Source of the DNA: Hymenobacter sp. YIM 151500-1
Lineage (GTDB): Bacteria > Bacteroidota > Bacteroidia > Cytophagales > Hymenobacteraceae
NCBI RefSeq assembly: GCF_025979885.1
Contig: NZ_CP110139.1
Span: 2,170,001 to 2,234,000 of the forward strand
Direction of reading: 5' to 3'
Length of the DNA stretch: 64,000 bases
Below, one piece after another: positions 50,195-59,506 of the stretch; within the stretch, counting starts at the first letter, position 1, and every line of letters begins with the position of its first letter. Made by a program: the position numbers and the translations under genes. Below the pieces are notes generated by a model. It was given only the letters and a program-made list of their open reading frames with translations, ran no database searches and was not told the origin of the DNA.

Positions 50195-51034
50195 ATGCGC
50201 TACATCCTGCTCAATAAGCCCTACGAAGTTCTGACCCAGTTCACCGACGAAACCGGCCGGCAGACGCTCAAGGACTTCGTGGATGTGCCGAACATCTACC
50301 CCGTTGGCCGCCTCGACTACGACTCCGAAGGGCTGGTACTGCTCACCGACGACAAGCAGCTCCAGCACCGCTTGTCGGAGCCGCGCTTCAAGGTACCCAA
50401 AACTTACTGGGTGCAGGTGGAAGGCGTGCCCACGCCCGAGGTCCTGGAACAGCTGCGCCGGGGCGTGGACCTGAAAACCGGCTTCACTAGTCCGGCCGAG
50501 GTGGAGCTGCTGCCCGAAGCCCCGGCTTTGTGGGAACGAAGCAAGCCGGTGCGCTTCCGGGCTACTATCCCCACCTCGTGGGTGCAGATTCGGATTTCGC
50601 AGGGCATGAACCGGCAGGTGCGCAAGATGACGGCCGCCGTGGGCTTCCCTACCCTGCGCCTGGTGCGCGTGGGCATTGCCAATTTGCGCGTGGAAGGCCT
50701 GGAACCAGGCCAGTGGCGGGAGCTAACCCCAGCCGAAGTACAAGCTCTGCGTGACGACATGGCCGCCCAGACCGCCGCGGCCGGCACCTTCAAGCCGGCC
50801 AGCAAATCGGCGGAGTTTTGGCCCGGTGGCGTGCGGCCCGGTACCAAACCGACTGCCCCCAAAGCCACTGATCCGGCGGGCAAGGCTCCCGCTACCGGTA
50901 AAGCCATCCGCTCCACCGGCGACCCATCCCGCGCCAAGGGCAAGCCCGCCCACAACTCCAACCGCGGCAGCACCGGCCGCAAGTCCGGCTCCGACCGCCA
51001 CCCCAGCGGCGGCCGTAACGGTGGGCGACGGTAG
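50195..51034 (+). CDS. 23S rRNA pseudouridine synthase, RluE/RsuA-type
   Basis: A 279-aa protein. The catalytic core covers about 1-195: YILLNKPYEVLTQFTD, then YPVGRLDYDSEGLVLLTDD with catalytic Asp41, FKVPKTYWVQVEG, and QGMNRQVRKMTAAVGFPTLRLVR, the motif-III ARG/Lys region. No S4 domain precedes it, which fits RluE (which modifies U2457 in E. coli 23S rRNA). The C-terminal 80 residues are a low-complexity basic tail of Pro/Ala/Gly/Lys/Arg that probably contacts RNA. ATG start at 50195. Confidence 0.9.
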   Translation: MRYILLNKPYEVLTQFTDETGRQTLKDFVDVPNIYPVGRLDYDSEGLVLLTDDKQLQHRLSEPRFKVPKTYWVQVEGVPTPEVLEQLRRGVDLKTGFTSPAEVELLPEAPALWERSKPVRFRATIPTSWVQIRISQGMNRQVRKMTAAVGFPTLRLVRVGIANLRVEGLEPGQWRELTPAEVQALRDDMAAQTAAAGTFKPASKSAEFWPGGVRPGTKPTAPKATDPAGKAPATGKAIRSTGDPSRAKGKPAHNSNRGSTGRKSGSDRHPSGGRNGGRR

Positions 51035-51119
51035 CAGTTCAGGGTAGTGCCGCGGCTTTGAGCCGTGTCAGCGTACCCAAGCCAGGTTCTACAGACACAA
51101 TAGTGTAGGCGAATAAGAG

Positions 51120-52085
51120 GTGAAACCCATCTACAAACGACTGGCCCTCCTGCTCGGGCTGCTGCTCGTGGCTGTCAACACAGTGGCGTTTCTGCACGCT
51201 TGGCGCTTCACCCATTTTTCCGCGGAGGCCACTGCCCGTACGGGCCGCCCCGAGCAGCTCACGCTGCCGCAGAAGCTGTGGGTGCTGCTCACGGGCGTCA
51301 CCATTCCCAAGCCCCGCAACCACGCCGCTCCCGGCTTTCCGTACGCCACCGTGCACCTGCCGAGCCCTAACGGCCGGCTGGAGGCCTGGTACGGCCCGGT
51401 GCCGCACCCGCGGGGCACGGTGGCGTTGTTTCACGGCTACACCAGCTCCAAAAGCAAGCTGCTGACCGAAGCCAACTACTTCCGCCGCCTCGGTTACGCC
51501 GTGCTGCTCACCGATTTTGCCGGCAACGGCGGCTCCCAGGGCTCGGCGTGCACCGTCGGCCACCACGAAGCCGCCGACGTAGCCACGGTGGTGCGCTGGC
51601 TCCAGCGGCGTCCGGGACCAGTCATCGTGTACGCCAACTCCATGGGTGCCGTAGCCACGCTGCGAGCCGAGGCTGAACTGGGCGTGCGGCCCGCGGCCAA
51701 CATCCTCGAATGCCCCTACGGCTCCATGCTCCAGACGGCCCAGAGCCGCTTCCGGTCTATGCGCGTGCCCCCGTTTCCGCTGGCCAACCTGCTGGTATTT
51801 TGGGGCGGACTACAGCACGGCTTCTGGGCCTCCGACTTGGATGCCACCCGCTACGCCGCCCGCATCACCACACCTACCTTACTGCTGTGGGGCGCCGCCG
51901 ACCCGCGCGTAACCCGCTCCGAAACCGATGCCATCTACGCCGCCCTGCGTGGCCCCAAGTGGCGCCAGGATTTCCCACGCTCCGGCCACGAGCCGTACTG
52001 GTGGAAGCACAACGTGTTGTGGAAGCAGACAGTGGCCCAGTGGTGCGACGAGTTGCCGCCGGCTTCGTCGTACCTATATCGATGA
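51120..52085 (+). CDS. alpha/beta hydrolase, membrane-anchored
   Basis: A 321-aa protein. One N-terminal membrane segment (LALLLGLLLVAVNTVAFLHA, about 8-27) anchors an alpha/beta hydrolase fold: oxyanion HGYTSSK (about 105-111), VLLTDFAGNGGSQGS, nucleophile Ser174 in YANSMGAV (Asn replaces the usual Gly before it), acid WGAADPRVT and base SGHEPYWW. It resembles BAAT/lipase-like hydrolases. Substrate unknown. Starts with GTG at 51120. The last coding residues CDELPPASSY lie in the left arm of a 31-bp perfect inverted repeat. Confidence 0.87.
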   Translation: MKPIYKRLALLLGLLLVAVNTVAFLHAWRFTHFSAEATARTGRPEQLTLPQKLWVLLTGVTIPKPRNHAAPGFPYATVHLPSPNGRLEAWYGPVPHPRGTVALFHGYTSSKSKLLTEANYFRRLGYAVLLTDFAGNGGSQGSACTVGHHEAADVATVVRWLQRRPGPVIVYANSMGAVATLRAEAELGVRPAANILECPYGSMLQTAQSRFRSMRVPPFPLANLLVFWGGLQHGFWASDLDATRYAARITTPTLLLWGAADPRVTRSETDAIYAALRGPKWRQDFPRSGHEPYWWKHNVLWKQTVAQWCDELPPASSYLYR

Positions 52086-52148
52086 ACAAGCCGGCGCCAA
52101 ACCGAGCCACGTTAGCTGTACGACGAAGCCGGCGGCAACTCGTCGCAC
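52043..52148. repeat. perfect 31-bp inverted repeat with a coding left arm
   Basis: 52043-52073 (GTGCGACGAGTTGCCGCCGG and onward) and 52118-52148 are exact complements, 44 bp apart. The left arm encodes the C-terminus of the alpha/beta hydrolase; the right arm is outside the gene. Confidence 0.92.
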
Positions 52149-52252
52149 CCCGTCTGTTTTGGCCGGTTCTGCCCCACTGGCAGCATATCCCCGGTTGCGG
52201 GATTCCGTAAAAGTCAGACCGTCGGAGAAAAAGCGCGTGCTGTATTCAAAAA

Positions 52253-52265
52253 TGACAATCTGTCA
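52253..52265 (+). promoter_or_regulatory. TGACA-N3-TGTCA palindrome, candidate heat-shock operator or promoter element of dnaK
   Basis: TGACAATCTGTCA sits in an AT-rich patch (52245-52275) 110 bp before dnaK, followed by GCCTTTG at 52276-52281, which may be a -7 box. No CIRCE sequence is present. Confidence 0.4.
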
Positions 52266-52375
52266 CGAAAAACGGCCTTTGCAGGGGCTGGTACGGCGCT
52301 TGTAACTCCCCCGGCGTGTGCGACCCGCACGCATCCCAACCAGATACCTCAACTCCTTAAACGATAACCATTCCA

Positions 52376-54316
52376 ATGGGAAAGATAATTGGTATTGACC
52401 TTGGCACCACCAACTCGTGCGTGGCCGTGATGGAAGGCAACGAGCCGGTGGTGATTCCGAACAGCGAAGGCCGCCGCACTACCCCTTCTATCGTGGCGTT
52501 CCTCGACAACGGTAAAGGCGAGCGGAAAGTCGGTGACCCGGCCAAACGGCAAGCCATTACCAACCCGAAGAATACGATTCAGTCGATTAAGCGCTTCATG
52601 GGCCGCCGCTTCGACGAAGTAACTGAGGAAACCAAGCACGTATCCTACGAGTTGGTGCGCGGCTCCAACAGCACGGTGGCCGTGCAAATCGGTGACCGGC
52701 AGTATACGCCCCAGGAGATTTCGGCCATGGTGCTGCAAAAGATGAAGCAGACCGCCGAAGACTACCTCGGCCAGCCCGTAACCGAAGCCGTTATTACGGT
52801 ACCGGCATACTTCAACGACGCCCAGCGCCAGGCTACCAAAGAAGCTGGCGCCATTGCTGGCCTCGACGTGAAGCGCATCATCAACGAGCCCACGGCCGCT
52901 GCCCTGGCCTACGGCCTCGACAAAAAGCATAAAGACCAAAAGATTGCCGTGTACGACCTCGGCGGTGGTACCTTCGACATCTCCATCCTCGAGCTGGGTG
53001 ATGGCGTGTTTGAGGTGCTGAGCACCAACGGTGACACCCACCTTGGCGGCGACGACTTCGACCAGGTTATCATCAACTTCCTGGCCGACCAGTTTGCTTC
53101 CGAAAACGAAGGCCTCGACCTGCGCAAAGACGCCATGGCCTTGCAGCGCCTGAAGGAAGCCGCTGAGAAGGCCAAGATTGAGCTGTCCAGCTCCAACGAA
53201 ACCGAAATCAACCTGCCCTACATCACGGCTACGGCCTCGGGCCCCAAGCACTTGGTGGTGAAGCTAAGCCGGGCTAAGTTCGAGCAGCTGGCCGACAATC
53301 TTGTGCGCCGCTCGATGGAGCCCTGCCGCAAGGCCCTGCAAGACGCCGGTCTATCGGCCTCCGACATCGACGAGGTAATCCTCGTGGGTGGCTCGACGCG
53401 CATTCCGCGCATTCAGGAAGAGGTAGAGAAGTTCTTCGGTAAGAAGCCCAGCAAGGGTGTGAACCCCGACGAGGTGGTAGCCGTGGGCGCCGCCATCCAG
53501 GGTGGCGTGCTGACGGGTGAGGTGAAAGACGTGCTCCTGCTCGACGTAACCCCGCTGAGCCTGGGTATCGAAACGATGGGCGGCGTGATGACCAAGCTCA
53601 TCGAGTCGAACACCACCATTCCCACCAAGAAGTCCGAGACTTTCTCGACGGCTTCCGACAACCAGCCCAGTGTAGAGATTCACGTGTTGCAGGGCGAGCG
53701 TCCGTTGGCGTCGCAGAACCGCACCATCGGCCGCTTCCACCTCGACGCCATTCCGCCGGCACCCCGTGGCGTACCGCAGATTGAAGTGACCTTCGACATC
53801 GACGCTAACGGTATTCTGCACGTGACGGCCAAAGACAAAGGCACCGGCAAAGAGCAGAAAATCCGCATCGAAGCCAGCAGCGGCCTCTCCGACGCCGACA
53901 TTGAGCGGATGCGCCAGGAAGCCCAGGCCAACGCCGAAGCCGACAAGGTGGAAAAGGAGCGCATTGAGAAGGTAAACCAGGCCGACTCGATGATCTTCCA
54001 GACTGAGAAGCAGCTGAAAGAGTATGGCGACAAGCTGAGCGCCGGCAACAAAACCGCCGTGGAAAATGCCCTGGCCGACCTCAAGAAGGCCCACGAAAGC
54101 AAAGACCTTGGCGCCATCGACTCGGCCATGACTGCCATCAACGCCGCGTGGCAGGCAGCCTCCACGGAGATGTACAACGCCACCCAAGGCGCCGGCCAGC
54201 CCGGCGCCGACGGAGCCGGCAACCCCTTCGGCGGTGGCCAGCCCAACGGCAATGGCCAGCAAACCCAAAGCGCCGACAACGTAACCGACGTGGACTACGA
54301 AGAAGTAGGCAAGTAA
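52376..54316 (+). CDS. dnaK: chaperone protein DnaK (Hsp70)
   Basis: A 646-aa Hsp70. Signatures [15 protein letters not shown] (start), [28 protein letters not shown] and the linker [19 protein letters not shown] are all present, then a beta-sandwich substrate domain and helical lid. The C-terminus has a Gly/Asn/Gln-rich stretch ([16 protein letters not shown]) and ends EEVGK instead of EEVDK/EEVDD. The full-length ATP site is intact. No grpE or dnaJ next to it, as is usual in Bacteroidota. ATG at 52376; a strong terminator follows. Confidence 0.98.
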   Translation: MGKIIGIDLGTTNSCVAVMEGNEPVVIPNSEGRRTTPSIVAFLDNGKGERKVGDPAKRQAITNPKNTIQSIKRFMGRRFDEVTEETKHVSYELVRGSNSTVAVQIGDRQYTPQEISAMVLQKMKQTAEDYLGQPVTEAVITVPAYFNDAQRQATKEAGAIAGLDVKRIINEPTAAALAYGLDKKHKDQKIAVYDLGGGTFDISILELGDGVFEVLSTNGDTHLGGDDFDQVIINFLADQFASENEGLDLRKDAMALQRLKEAAEKAKIELSSSNETEINLPYITATASGPKHLVVKLSRAKFEQLADNLVRRSMEPCRKALQDAGLSASDIDEVILVGGSTRIPRIQEEVEKFFGKKPSKGVNPDEVVAVGAAIQGGVLTGEVKDVLLLDVTPLSLGIETMGGVMTKLIESNTTIPTKKSETFSTASDNQPSVEIHVLQGERPLASQNRTIGRFHLDAIPPAPRGVPQIEVTFDIDANGILHVTAKDKGTGKEQKIRIEASSGLSDADIERMRQEAQANAEADKVEKERIEKVNQADSMIFQTEKQLKEYGDKLSAGNKTAVENALADLKKAHESKDLGAIDSAMTAINAAWQAASTEMYNATQGAGQPGADGAGNPFGGGQPNGNGQQTQSADNVTDVDYEEVGK

Positions 54317-54372
54317 ATCACGGATTACCGCTGATTTTAGCAGATTTTGCTGATGTCAGCTTTCAGATAATG

Positions 54373-54405
54373 AAAGGCCCGGAGCAGGTTGCTCCGGGCC
54401 TTTTT
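54373..54405 (+). terminator. intrinsic terminator of dnaK
   Basis: AAAGGCCCGGAGCA and its exact complement enclose a 3-nt loop, followed by TTTTT. It is 57 bp past the stop. Confidence 0.85.
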
Positions 54406-54579
54406 GTGCTTGTTGGGCATGGTTGGCTAGGGAAAATCAGGTGGCTTCAGGCTTGAAGCGCGCGTATACTTTCCACTCATCAGTACCCCGTTACGGATCA
54501 AGCGCGACAGTAACTTACTGATAACTAGATCGTAATATAGAAAGCAGTTATACTTTTAACCTTCCAACCTGCGCACCTC

Positions 54580-55623
54580 ATGGAAACTTCTTATACCGAC
54601 GCCAACCGAGTTACCACTACCACTACGGCGACGACGGCGGCCACGCCAGCCGTCATGCCCGCGCTCCGACGGATTTCCTGGGGCGCCGTTTTTGCGGGGG
54701 CTGTGCTGGCCCTCGTGCTGCAACTGGCGTTGAGCTTGCTGGGCCTGGGCATTGGTTTGGGCACCATTGACCCCTTGGAAGAGCAAAACCCCATGGCCGG
54801 CATTGGCATTGGGGCAGCTATCTGGTGGGTGGTGAGCATGCTGATTTCGCTTTACATCGGCGGCTCGGTGGCGGGCCGCCTGGCCGGGATGCCGCGCCGC
54901 ACCGACGGGCTGCTTCACGGCCTGCTCACTTGGTCGCTGGTGACGCTGCTTACGTTTTACTTGCTGAGCACGGCCGTGGGCCGCATCATTGGGGGCGTAA
55001 GTGGCGTGGCTGGCCGGGCCCTGGGCGCTGCCGGCCGCGGCATAGCCGCCGTAGCTCCCGAAGCTGCCGACGCCGTTAAAAGCGAGCTGCAAGAGCGCGG
55101 CATCGACCTGAATGACCTGAAGCGCGAAGCCCGCACGATTTTGCGCCAAACTGGCAAGGCTGAGTTGCAGCCCGAAAACCTGGAGCGCCAGGCCCAGGCT
55201 GCCGGCAACGCTGCCAAGTCGGAGGCGCAGCAATCAGCAGTTAATCCACAGGCTGCCGACGACAACTTCGACGATGTAATCGACCAGCTGTTCAGCCGCG
55301 GTGAAAACGTGGTAAACGCCGCTGACCGCGACGCCGCGGTAAACGTGGTGATGCAGCGCACCGGCAAGAGCCGCGCCGAGGCGGAGCAGATTGTTTCAAA
55401 CTGGCAGCAAACGTACGAGCAGGCCCGCGTAAAGTGGCAGCAAACCAAGCAGCAGGTTTCGGCCCAGGCCCGCCAAACGGGTGATGCCGCAGCCGAAGGC
55501 TTGTCGAAAGCCGCTCTGCTGGCTGCGCTGGGCTTAGGCCTCGGGGCTGCCGCCGCGGCCTTCGGGGGCCGGCAGGCCGTCCCGCACGATGCAGCCGTAC
55601 CAGCTGTCGGCACTGTGGCCTAA
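54580..55623 (+). CDS. membrane protein with long helical tail, function unknown
   Basis: A 347-aa protein with a polar Thr-rich start, three transmembrane segments (about 33-55, 75-97, 112-137; the second holds WWVVSMLISLYIGGSVAG), an amphipathic Ala/Glu/Arg-rich helical stretch (about 150-300) with DREAARTILRQTGKAEL-like repeats and two candidate coiled coils, and a last hydrophobic Ala/Gly segment (about 305-327). Similar small-TM proteins of Bacteroidota are annotated only as hypothetical (YrzE/TIGR04086-like at best). Possibly an envelope stress protein. ATG at 54580; upstream is AT-rich with TATACTTTTAA as a weak -7. Confidence 0.78.
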   Translation: METSYTDANRVTTTTTATTAATPAVMPALRRISWGAVFAGAVLALVLQLALSLLGLGIGLGTIDPLEEQNPMAGIGIGAAIWWVVSMLISLYIGGSVAGRLAGMPRRTDGLLHGLLTWSLVTLLTFYLLSTAVGRIIGGVSGVAGRALGAAGRGIAAVAPEAADAVKSELQERGIDLNDLKREARTILRQTGKAELQPENLERQAQAAGNAAKSEAQQSAVNPQAADDNFDDVIDQLFSRGENVVNAADRDAAVNVVMQRTGKSRAEAEQIVSNWQQTYEQARVKWQQTKQQVSAQARQTGDAAAEGLSKAALLAALGLGLGAAAAAFGGRQAVPHDAAVPAVGTVA

Positions 55624-55640
55624 GGGTCTTCGCTTTACTT

Positions 55641-55703
55641 GCCCTCATCACCCACAAAAAACGCCCTGCCTTCGGTAGGGCGTTTTTCGTGGGTGATGAG
55701 GGC
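55641..55703. terminator. long stem terminator after the membrane protein gene
   Basis: The arms 55641-55667 and 55677-55703 match at 26 of 27 with a 9-nt loop; the inner stem CGCCCT and run of T/A (AAAAAACGCCCT ... AGGGCGTTTTT) give a normal intrinsic terminator, but the stem extends outward over GCCCTCATCACCCAC on both sides. Confidence 0.85.
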
Positions 55704-55759
55704 TGGGCTATGGCTTACCGGCTAGGGGGTGTACTCCGCCGCTAGTACCTTCGTGCGGT

Positions 55760-56917
55760 ATGGCGCATTTTCTGGTTATCGGGGCAGGCATTGGCGGGCT
55801 CACTACTGCGTTGGCGTTGCGGCAAGCTGGGCATGAGGCAGCCGTGTACGAGGCGGCCCCCAAGCTGCGCGAAATGGGCGCCGGCCTGGTACTGGGGGCC
55901 AATACCATGCAGGCCTTGCAGCGCTTGGGATTGGCCGAAGCCGTAGCCAGCCTGGGTGAGCCGCTACACGGCCTTACCATTTTCGACGAAGCCGGCCGCG
56001 TGCTGCTCGACGTGAATGCGGCGCCCTTCGCGGCCCGGCAGTTTGGCCAGCTTACCAACATTGCCCTCCGCCACGCTGCGCTCCAGCACTTTCTGCTGCG
56101 GCAGCTGCGGGCCGGTACGGTACACACCGGCAAGCAGTTCACCCACTTCACCCTCGACCCGGCCGGCGTTACGGCCCACTTCGCCGATGGCAGCACGGCC
56201 ACGGCTGATGCCCTGGTAGCCGCCGACGGCCTTCACTCGCGGGTGCGCCGTCAGCTGCTGCCGGAAGCCCGGCCCCGCTACGCCGGCTACACCTGCTGGC
56301 GCGCCGTAGTGGATGCCTCTGGCCTGAACCTGCCCCGCACGGGCCGCTTCCAGGAAACCTGGGGCCGCGCCGGGCGCTTCGGCTACGTGCCCGTGGGCGA
56401 GGGGCTGGTGTACTGGTTTGGCACGCTCAACTCGCCCCAGCCTCAGCAACCGGACCTGGCCTGCTACACCACCGCCGACCTGCGCCGGCTTTTTGCCGGC
56501 TACCACGCGCCCGTGGCCGACCTGCTCCACCTCACGCCCGAGGCCCGGCTGCTGTGGCACGACATCGTGGATTTGCCGCCGCTGCGGCGCTACGCCCACG
56601 GCCGCGTGCTCCTGCTCGGTGACGCGGCCCACGCCACTACCCCCAACCTGGGCCAGGGCGCCGGCCAGGCCGTAGAGGACGCCGTAGTGCTGGGCCAGTG
56701 CGTGACGAATGGCGCCGCCCCAGAGGCAGCATTCCGGGAGTTTGAGCGGCGCCGCCGGCACCGCACCCACCGCATCGTCAGCCGCTCGTGGCGGGTGGGG
56801 CAAGTGGCGCAGTGGCAGCACCCGGCCCTGATAGCAGCCCGCAATGCCCTGCTGCGCCTCACGCCCCGCTTCGTCACCGACTGGCAAACGCAGTTTATCT
56901 ACCGCACGCGCTTTTAG
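55760..56917 (+). CDS. FAD-dependent monooxygenase, first of a tandem pair
   Basis: A 385-aa group A flavoprotein hydroxylase. FAD fold LVIGAGIGGLTTALALRQAGH; DG motif ALVAADGLHSRVRRQL; GD motif RVLLLGDAAHATTPNLGQGAGQAVEDA. The TCWRAVVD stretch and short C-terminus fit the urate-hydroxylase (HpxO)/salicylate-type subgroup; the substrate is not predictable. The neighbour downstream, 72 bp away, is a paralogue. The start ATG (55760) lies 7 bp after TACCTTCG, a variant of the -7 motif. No regulator or partner reductase is adjacent. Confidence 0.9.
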   Translation: MAHFLVIGAGIGGLTTALALRQAGHEAAVYEAAPKLREMGAGLVLGANTMQALQRLGLAEAVASLGEPLHGLTIFDEAGRVLLDVNAAPFAARQFGQLTNIALRHAALQHFLLRQLRAGTVHTGKQFTHFTLDPAGVTAHFADGSTATADALVAADGLHSRVRRQLLPEARPRYAGYTCWRAVVDASGLNLPRTGRFQETWGRAGRFGYVPVGEGLVYWFGTLNSPQPQQPDLACYTTADLRRLFAGYHAPVADLLHLTPEARLLWHDIVDLPPLRRYAHGRVLLLGDAAHATTPNLGQGAGQAVEDAVVLGQCVTNGAAPEAAFREFERRRRHRTHRIVSRSWRVGQVAQWQHPALIAARNALLRLTPRFVTDWQTQFIYRTRF

Positions 56918-56989
56918 GGTGAAACGTTTGTTTATGAGTGGGCATTTGACTGCTTATACTGCGCTGCAAATTTCTCCTCTATCTTCTCT

Positions 56990-58141
56990 ATGGCAGACTT
57001 CCTTATTATCGGGGGTGGTATTGGCGGATTGGCTACGGCGCGGGCCTTGCTGAGCCAGGGCCACACGGTGCAGGTGCACGAAGCCGCGCCGGAGCTGCGC
57101 GAGGTAGGCGCGGGCGTGGTGCTGGGTGCCAATGCCATGCGGGCCTTGCACGCGCTGGGCCTCCACGACGCCGTGCGCCCCCACGGCACGCCCGTTACCC
57201 GCCTCGACCTGCGCGACCAGCAAGGCCGCCTGCTGCAGTCGGCCGATACCACCCCATTTACCCGGCGCCTGGGCTTCGACAACCTGGGTATTCACCGGGC
57301 CGCTTTGCAACGGGCGCTGTTGAGCAGCTTGCCGGCGGGCACTGTGCGGCTGGGCTCCGCGCTGGAACAGTTCACGGAGTCGGCGCGGGAGGTTACGGCT
57401 ACCTTCGCCGATGGCAGCACGGCCAGGGCCGATGCCCTGATTGGAGCCGATGGCATTCGCTCGCGGGTACGCCGCCAGCTGCTGCCGGAGGCCCAGCCGC
57501 GCTACGCTGGCTACACCTGCTGGCGCGCCGTGGTGGAGGCGCAGCACTTGCACTTGCCGGCCGGTGAATCGTGCGAGACGTGGGGCCAGCGGGGCCGGCG
57601 CTTCGGCTACGTGCCCGTGGGCCAGGGGCTGGTGTACTGGTTTGCCTGCCTCAACAGCCCGGAGCCCCGCCACCCGCGCTTCCGCGACTTCCGCCTCACC
57701 GACGTGCAGGCCGCTTTCGCCGACTTCCACGCCCCCGTGCCTGCGCTGCTGGCCCTGACCCGGCCCGAGCAGCTACTCTGGAACGACATTCTCGACCTGC
57801 CGCCCCTCTCCCACCTCGCCTACGGCCGCGTGCTGCTGCTCGGCGACGCCGGCCACGCCACTACCCCCAACCTGGGCCAGGGCGCCGGCATGGCCGTGGA
57901 GGACGCCGCCACGCTGGCCCGCTGCCTGGCCGAAGCTGCCGACCTGGCAACTGCCTTTAGCCGCTTCGAGCAGCGCCGCCTGCCCCGCACTACGCGCGTG
58001 GTGCGCACGTCCTGGCAAGTGGGCAACATAGGACAGCTGGAAAACCCCTTGCTAGTGCAGCTACGCAATGCCGCCATGCGCCTGCTGCCCGCCGCCGTCA
58101 GCCGCCAGCAAATGGCGTGGCTGTATGAGGTGAATGAGTAA
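56990..58141 (+). CDS. FAD-dependent monooxygenase, second of a tandem pair
   Basis: A 383-aa paralogue of the gene before it. FLIIGGGIGGLATARALL; ALIGADGIRSRVRRQLLPEA; RVLLLGDAGHATTPNLGQGAGMAVEDA. Long stretches such as RYAGYTCWRAVV are identical in both, while the substrate-facing middle differs. This is a tandem duplication with divergence, so two related substrates or subfunctions are likely. The stop TAA is part of a 28-bp perfect palindrome that follows. Confidence 0.9.
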   Translation: MADFLIIGGGIGGLATARALLSQGHTVQVHEAAPELREVGAGVVLGANAMRALHALGLHDAVRPHGTPVTRLDLRDQQGRLLQSADTTPFTRRLGFDNLGIHRAALQRALLSSLPAGTVRLGSALEQFTESAREVTATFADGSTARADALIGADGIRSRVRRQLLPEAQPRYAGYTCWRAVVEAQHLHLPAGESCETWGQRGRRFGYVPVGQGLVYWFACLNSPEPRHPRFRDFRLTDVQAAFADFHAPVPALLALTRPEQLLWNDILDLPPLSHLAYGRVLLLGDAGHATTPNLGQGAGMAVEDAATLARCLAEAADLATAFSRFEQRRLPRTTRVVRTSWQVGNIGQLENPLLVQLRNAAMRLLPAAVSRQQMAWLYEVNE

Positions 58142-58165
58142 GCGTCCTGGCGCCAGGACGCTTAC
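58138..58165 (+). terminator. loopless 28-bp perfect palindrome at the monooxygenase stop
   Basis: GTAAGCGTCCTGGC reads the same on both strands around a central GC. The TAA stop is bases 2-4. A short T-rich stretch follows on the plus strand. It may end transcription from both convergent genes. Confidence 0.7.
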
Positions 58166-58171
58166 GCTTTC

Positions 58172-59341
58172 TTACGTGGTTAGCTCCTTTTTCTTGCCGG
58201 GGCCGGCAAGTTCTTCCAACTCCTCGTCGTCTTCCTCCTCAAAGCCTTCCCGAATCTTCTCGTTGGCTTCCTGATGGTCTTCGGCATCGGCTTGCTCGGC
58301 GTTTTCCTCCTGCTCGGCTTTGTCCTGGGGCTCGTAGCTGAGCTTGATGTAAATGGGGAAATGGTCGGAGCCGACGTAGGGCAGGCGCGCCATGTCATCG
58401 ACCTTGAAGTGCGCCGACACGAACACGTGGTCGAGAGGCCAGCGCAGAAGCTGATAGTCGGCGTGGAAGGTGGGCAGCAGGCCGCGGCCCACGCGCGGGT
58501 CGAGCAGGCCGCTTACCCGCCGAAACAGCTCGGAGGTATGGGACCAAGCCACGTCGTTCATGTCGCCGAACACGATGGTGGGCTCGTCGTTGCGGTTGAT
58601 TTCCTTGCCCACTAGCAGCAGCTCGGCGTCGCGCTTGGTGCTGGTTTTGGATTCCTGCGGGGCCGGGGGCTTGGGGTGCAGGCCGTAGAGCCGCACCCAG
58701 GTACGGCCGTCGGGCAGCTGCACGTGCGTGTGCAGGCTGGGCACGTCATCATCGAGCAGGTACTTTACCTCGCAGTTGCGCAGGGGCAGGCGCGAGAAGA
58801 ACAGCAGGCCGTAGGTGTTGTCGAGGGGCTCGTGGCACACGTGCGGGTGGGTGGCTTCCAGCGGTTTCAGCTGCTCATACCACCACGCATCGGTTTCCAC
58901 GGCCATAATCACGTCGGGGTCAGCCTCACGCAGGGCAGCCAGGGCCCGGGCGCCCTGCTTGTTGAACTGGAGCACGTTCATGACGGCTAGGCTCAGGTGG
59001 CGGCGCTTGTCCGGCGCGGCGCTGTCGCCTACCTGCTTGCCCACCAGGCGCGTGTAGGGCAAAATGCGGAGCAGCTGGTACACGACGGCGGCCCCCAGGA
59101 GCAGCAACAGCCCCAAACCGGCGTAACCCGGCCGCTGGTGCCAGCCCAGGGCCAGGCCGCCCGCTCCGGTCAGCAGCAGCACTCCTACAATTTGCAGGCG
59201 CGGGAAGTCAAACACCCGAATCCACCAGGCCGTGGCGCGCCACAGCGGCAGCAACGTGGCAACCAGCGCCGCCAGCGCCAGTCCCAGCGTCAGGCCCTGG
59301 GCTAGCAGCAACCAAAAAGGGAGAGAGTCGAAGTCGGGCAA
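58172..59341 (-). CDS. endonuclease/exonuclease/phosphatase family membrane protein
   Basis: A 389-aa protein. Three N-terminal transmembrane segments (about 8-32, 43-65, 70-90) lead to an EEP domain: MNVLQFNKQGARAL, VIMAVETDAWWYE, GLHPKPPAPQES, VFGDMNDVAWS (Asp-Met-Asn), LDHVFVSAHFKV and a terminal SDHFPIYI, with the catalytic Asp, Asn and His. The C-terminal tail is highly acidic (REGFEEEDDEELEELAG). Members hydrolyse phosphodiesters, phosphoinositides or DNA; here periplasmic or membrane-bound action is likely. Start at 59341; 30 bp from the convergent monooxygenase. Confidence 0.88.
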   Translation of the reverse strand: MPDFDSLPFWLLLAQGLTLGLALAALVATLLPLWRATAWWIRVFDFPRLQIVGVLLLTGAGGLALGWHQRPGYAGLGLLLLLGAAVVYQLLRILPYTRLVGKQVGDSAAPDKRRHLSLAVMNVLQFNKQGARALAALREADPDVIMAVETDAWWYEQLKPLEATHPHVCHEPLDNTYGLLFFSRLPLRNCEVKYLLDDDVPSLHTHVQLPDGRTWVRLYGLHPKPPAPQESKTSTKRDAELLLVGKEINRNDEPTIVFGDMNDVAWSHTSELFRRVSGLLDPRVGRGLLPTFHADYQLLRWPLDHVFVSAHFKVDDMARLPYVGSDHFPIYIKLSYEPQDKAEQEENAEQADAEDHQEANEKIREGFEEEDDEELEELAGPGKKKELTT

Positions 59342-59345
59342 CTAG

Positions 59346-59490
59346 GTAAAATGTGGGAAATGTGAGGGATAAGCTTGACTGCGGGAAAAGTTGGGATGTG
59401 GCGGGCGTACTCAATAATTAGGCCCAATTGACATGCTACGCCTCAAAGCTTGAGAGGCAGCAAATTTTCACATTTTCCACATTCATCCTC
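59346..59490. repeat. imperfect inverted repeat of AATGTGGAAAATGTGA words
   Basis: The left stretch AATGTGGGAAATGTGAGG (about 59349-59366) is the complement, with one mismatch, of CACATTTTCCACATT (about 59468-59482); CCTCAAAGCTTGAGAGG forms a small inner hairpin near 59441. It lies between purE and the EEP gene. Confidence 0.6.
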
Positions 59491-59506
59491 ATTTTCACAT
59501 TCGCCT

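Noticed and set aside
52149..52375. CIRCE operator upstream of dnaK
   Set aside because: No TTAGCACTC-N9-GAGTGCTAA-like sequence is present.
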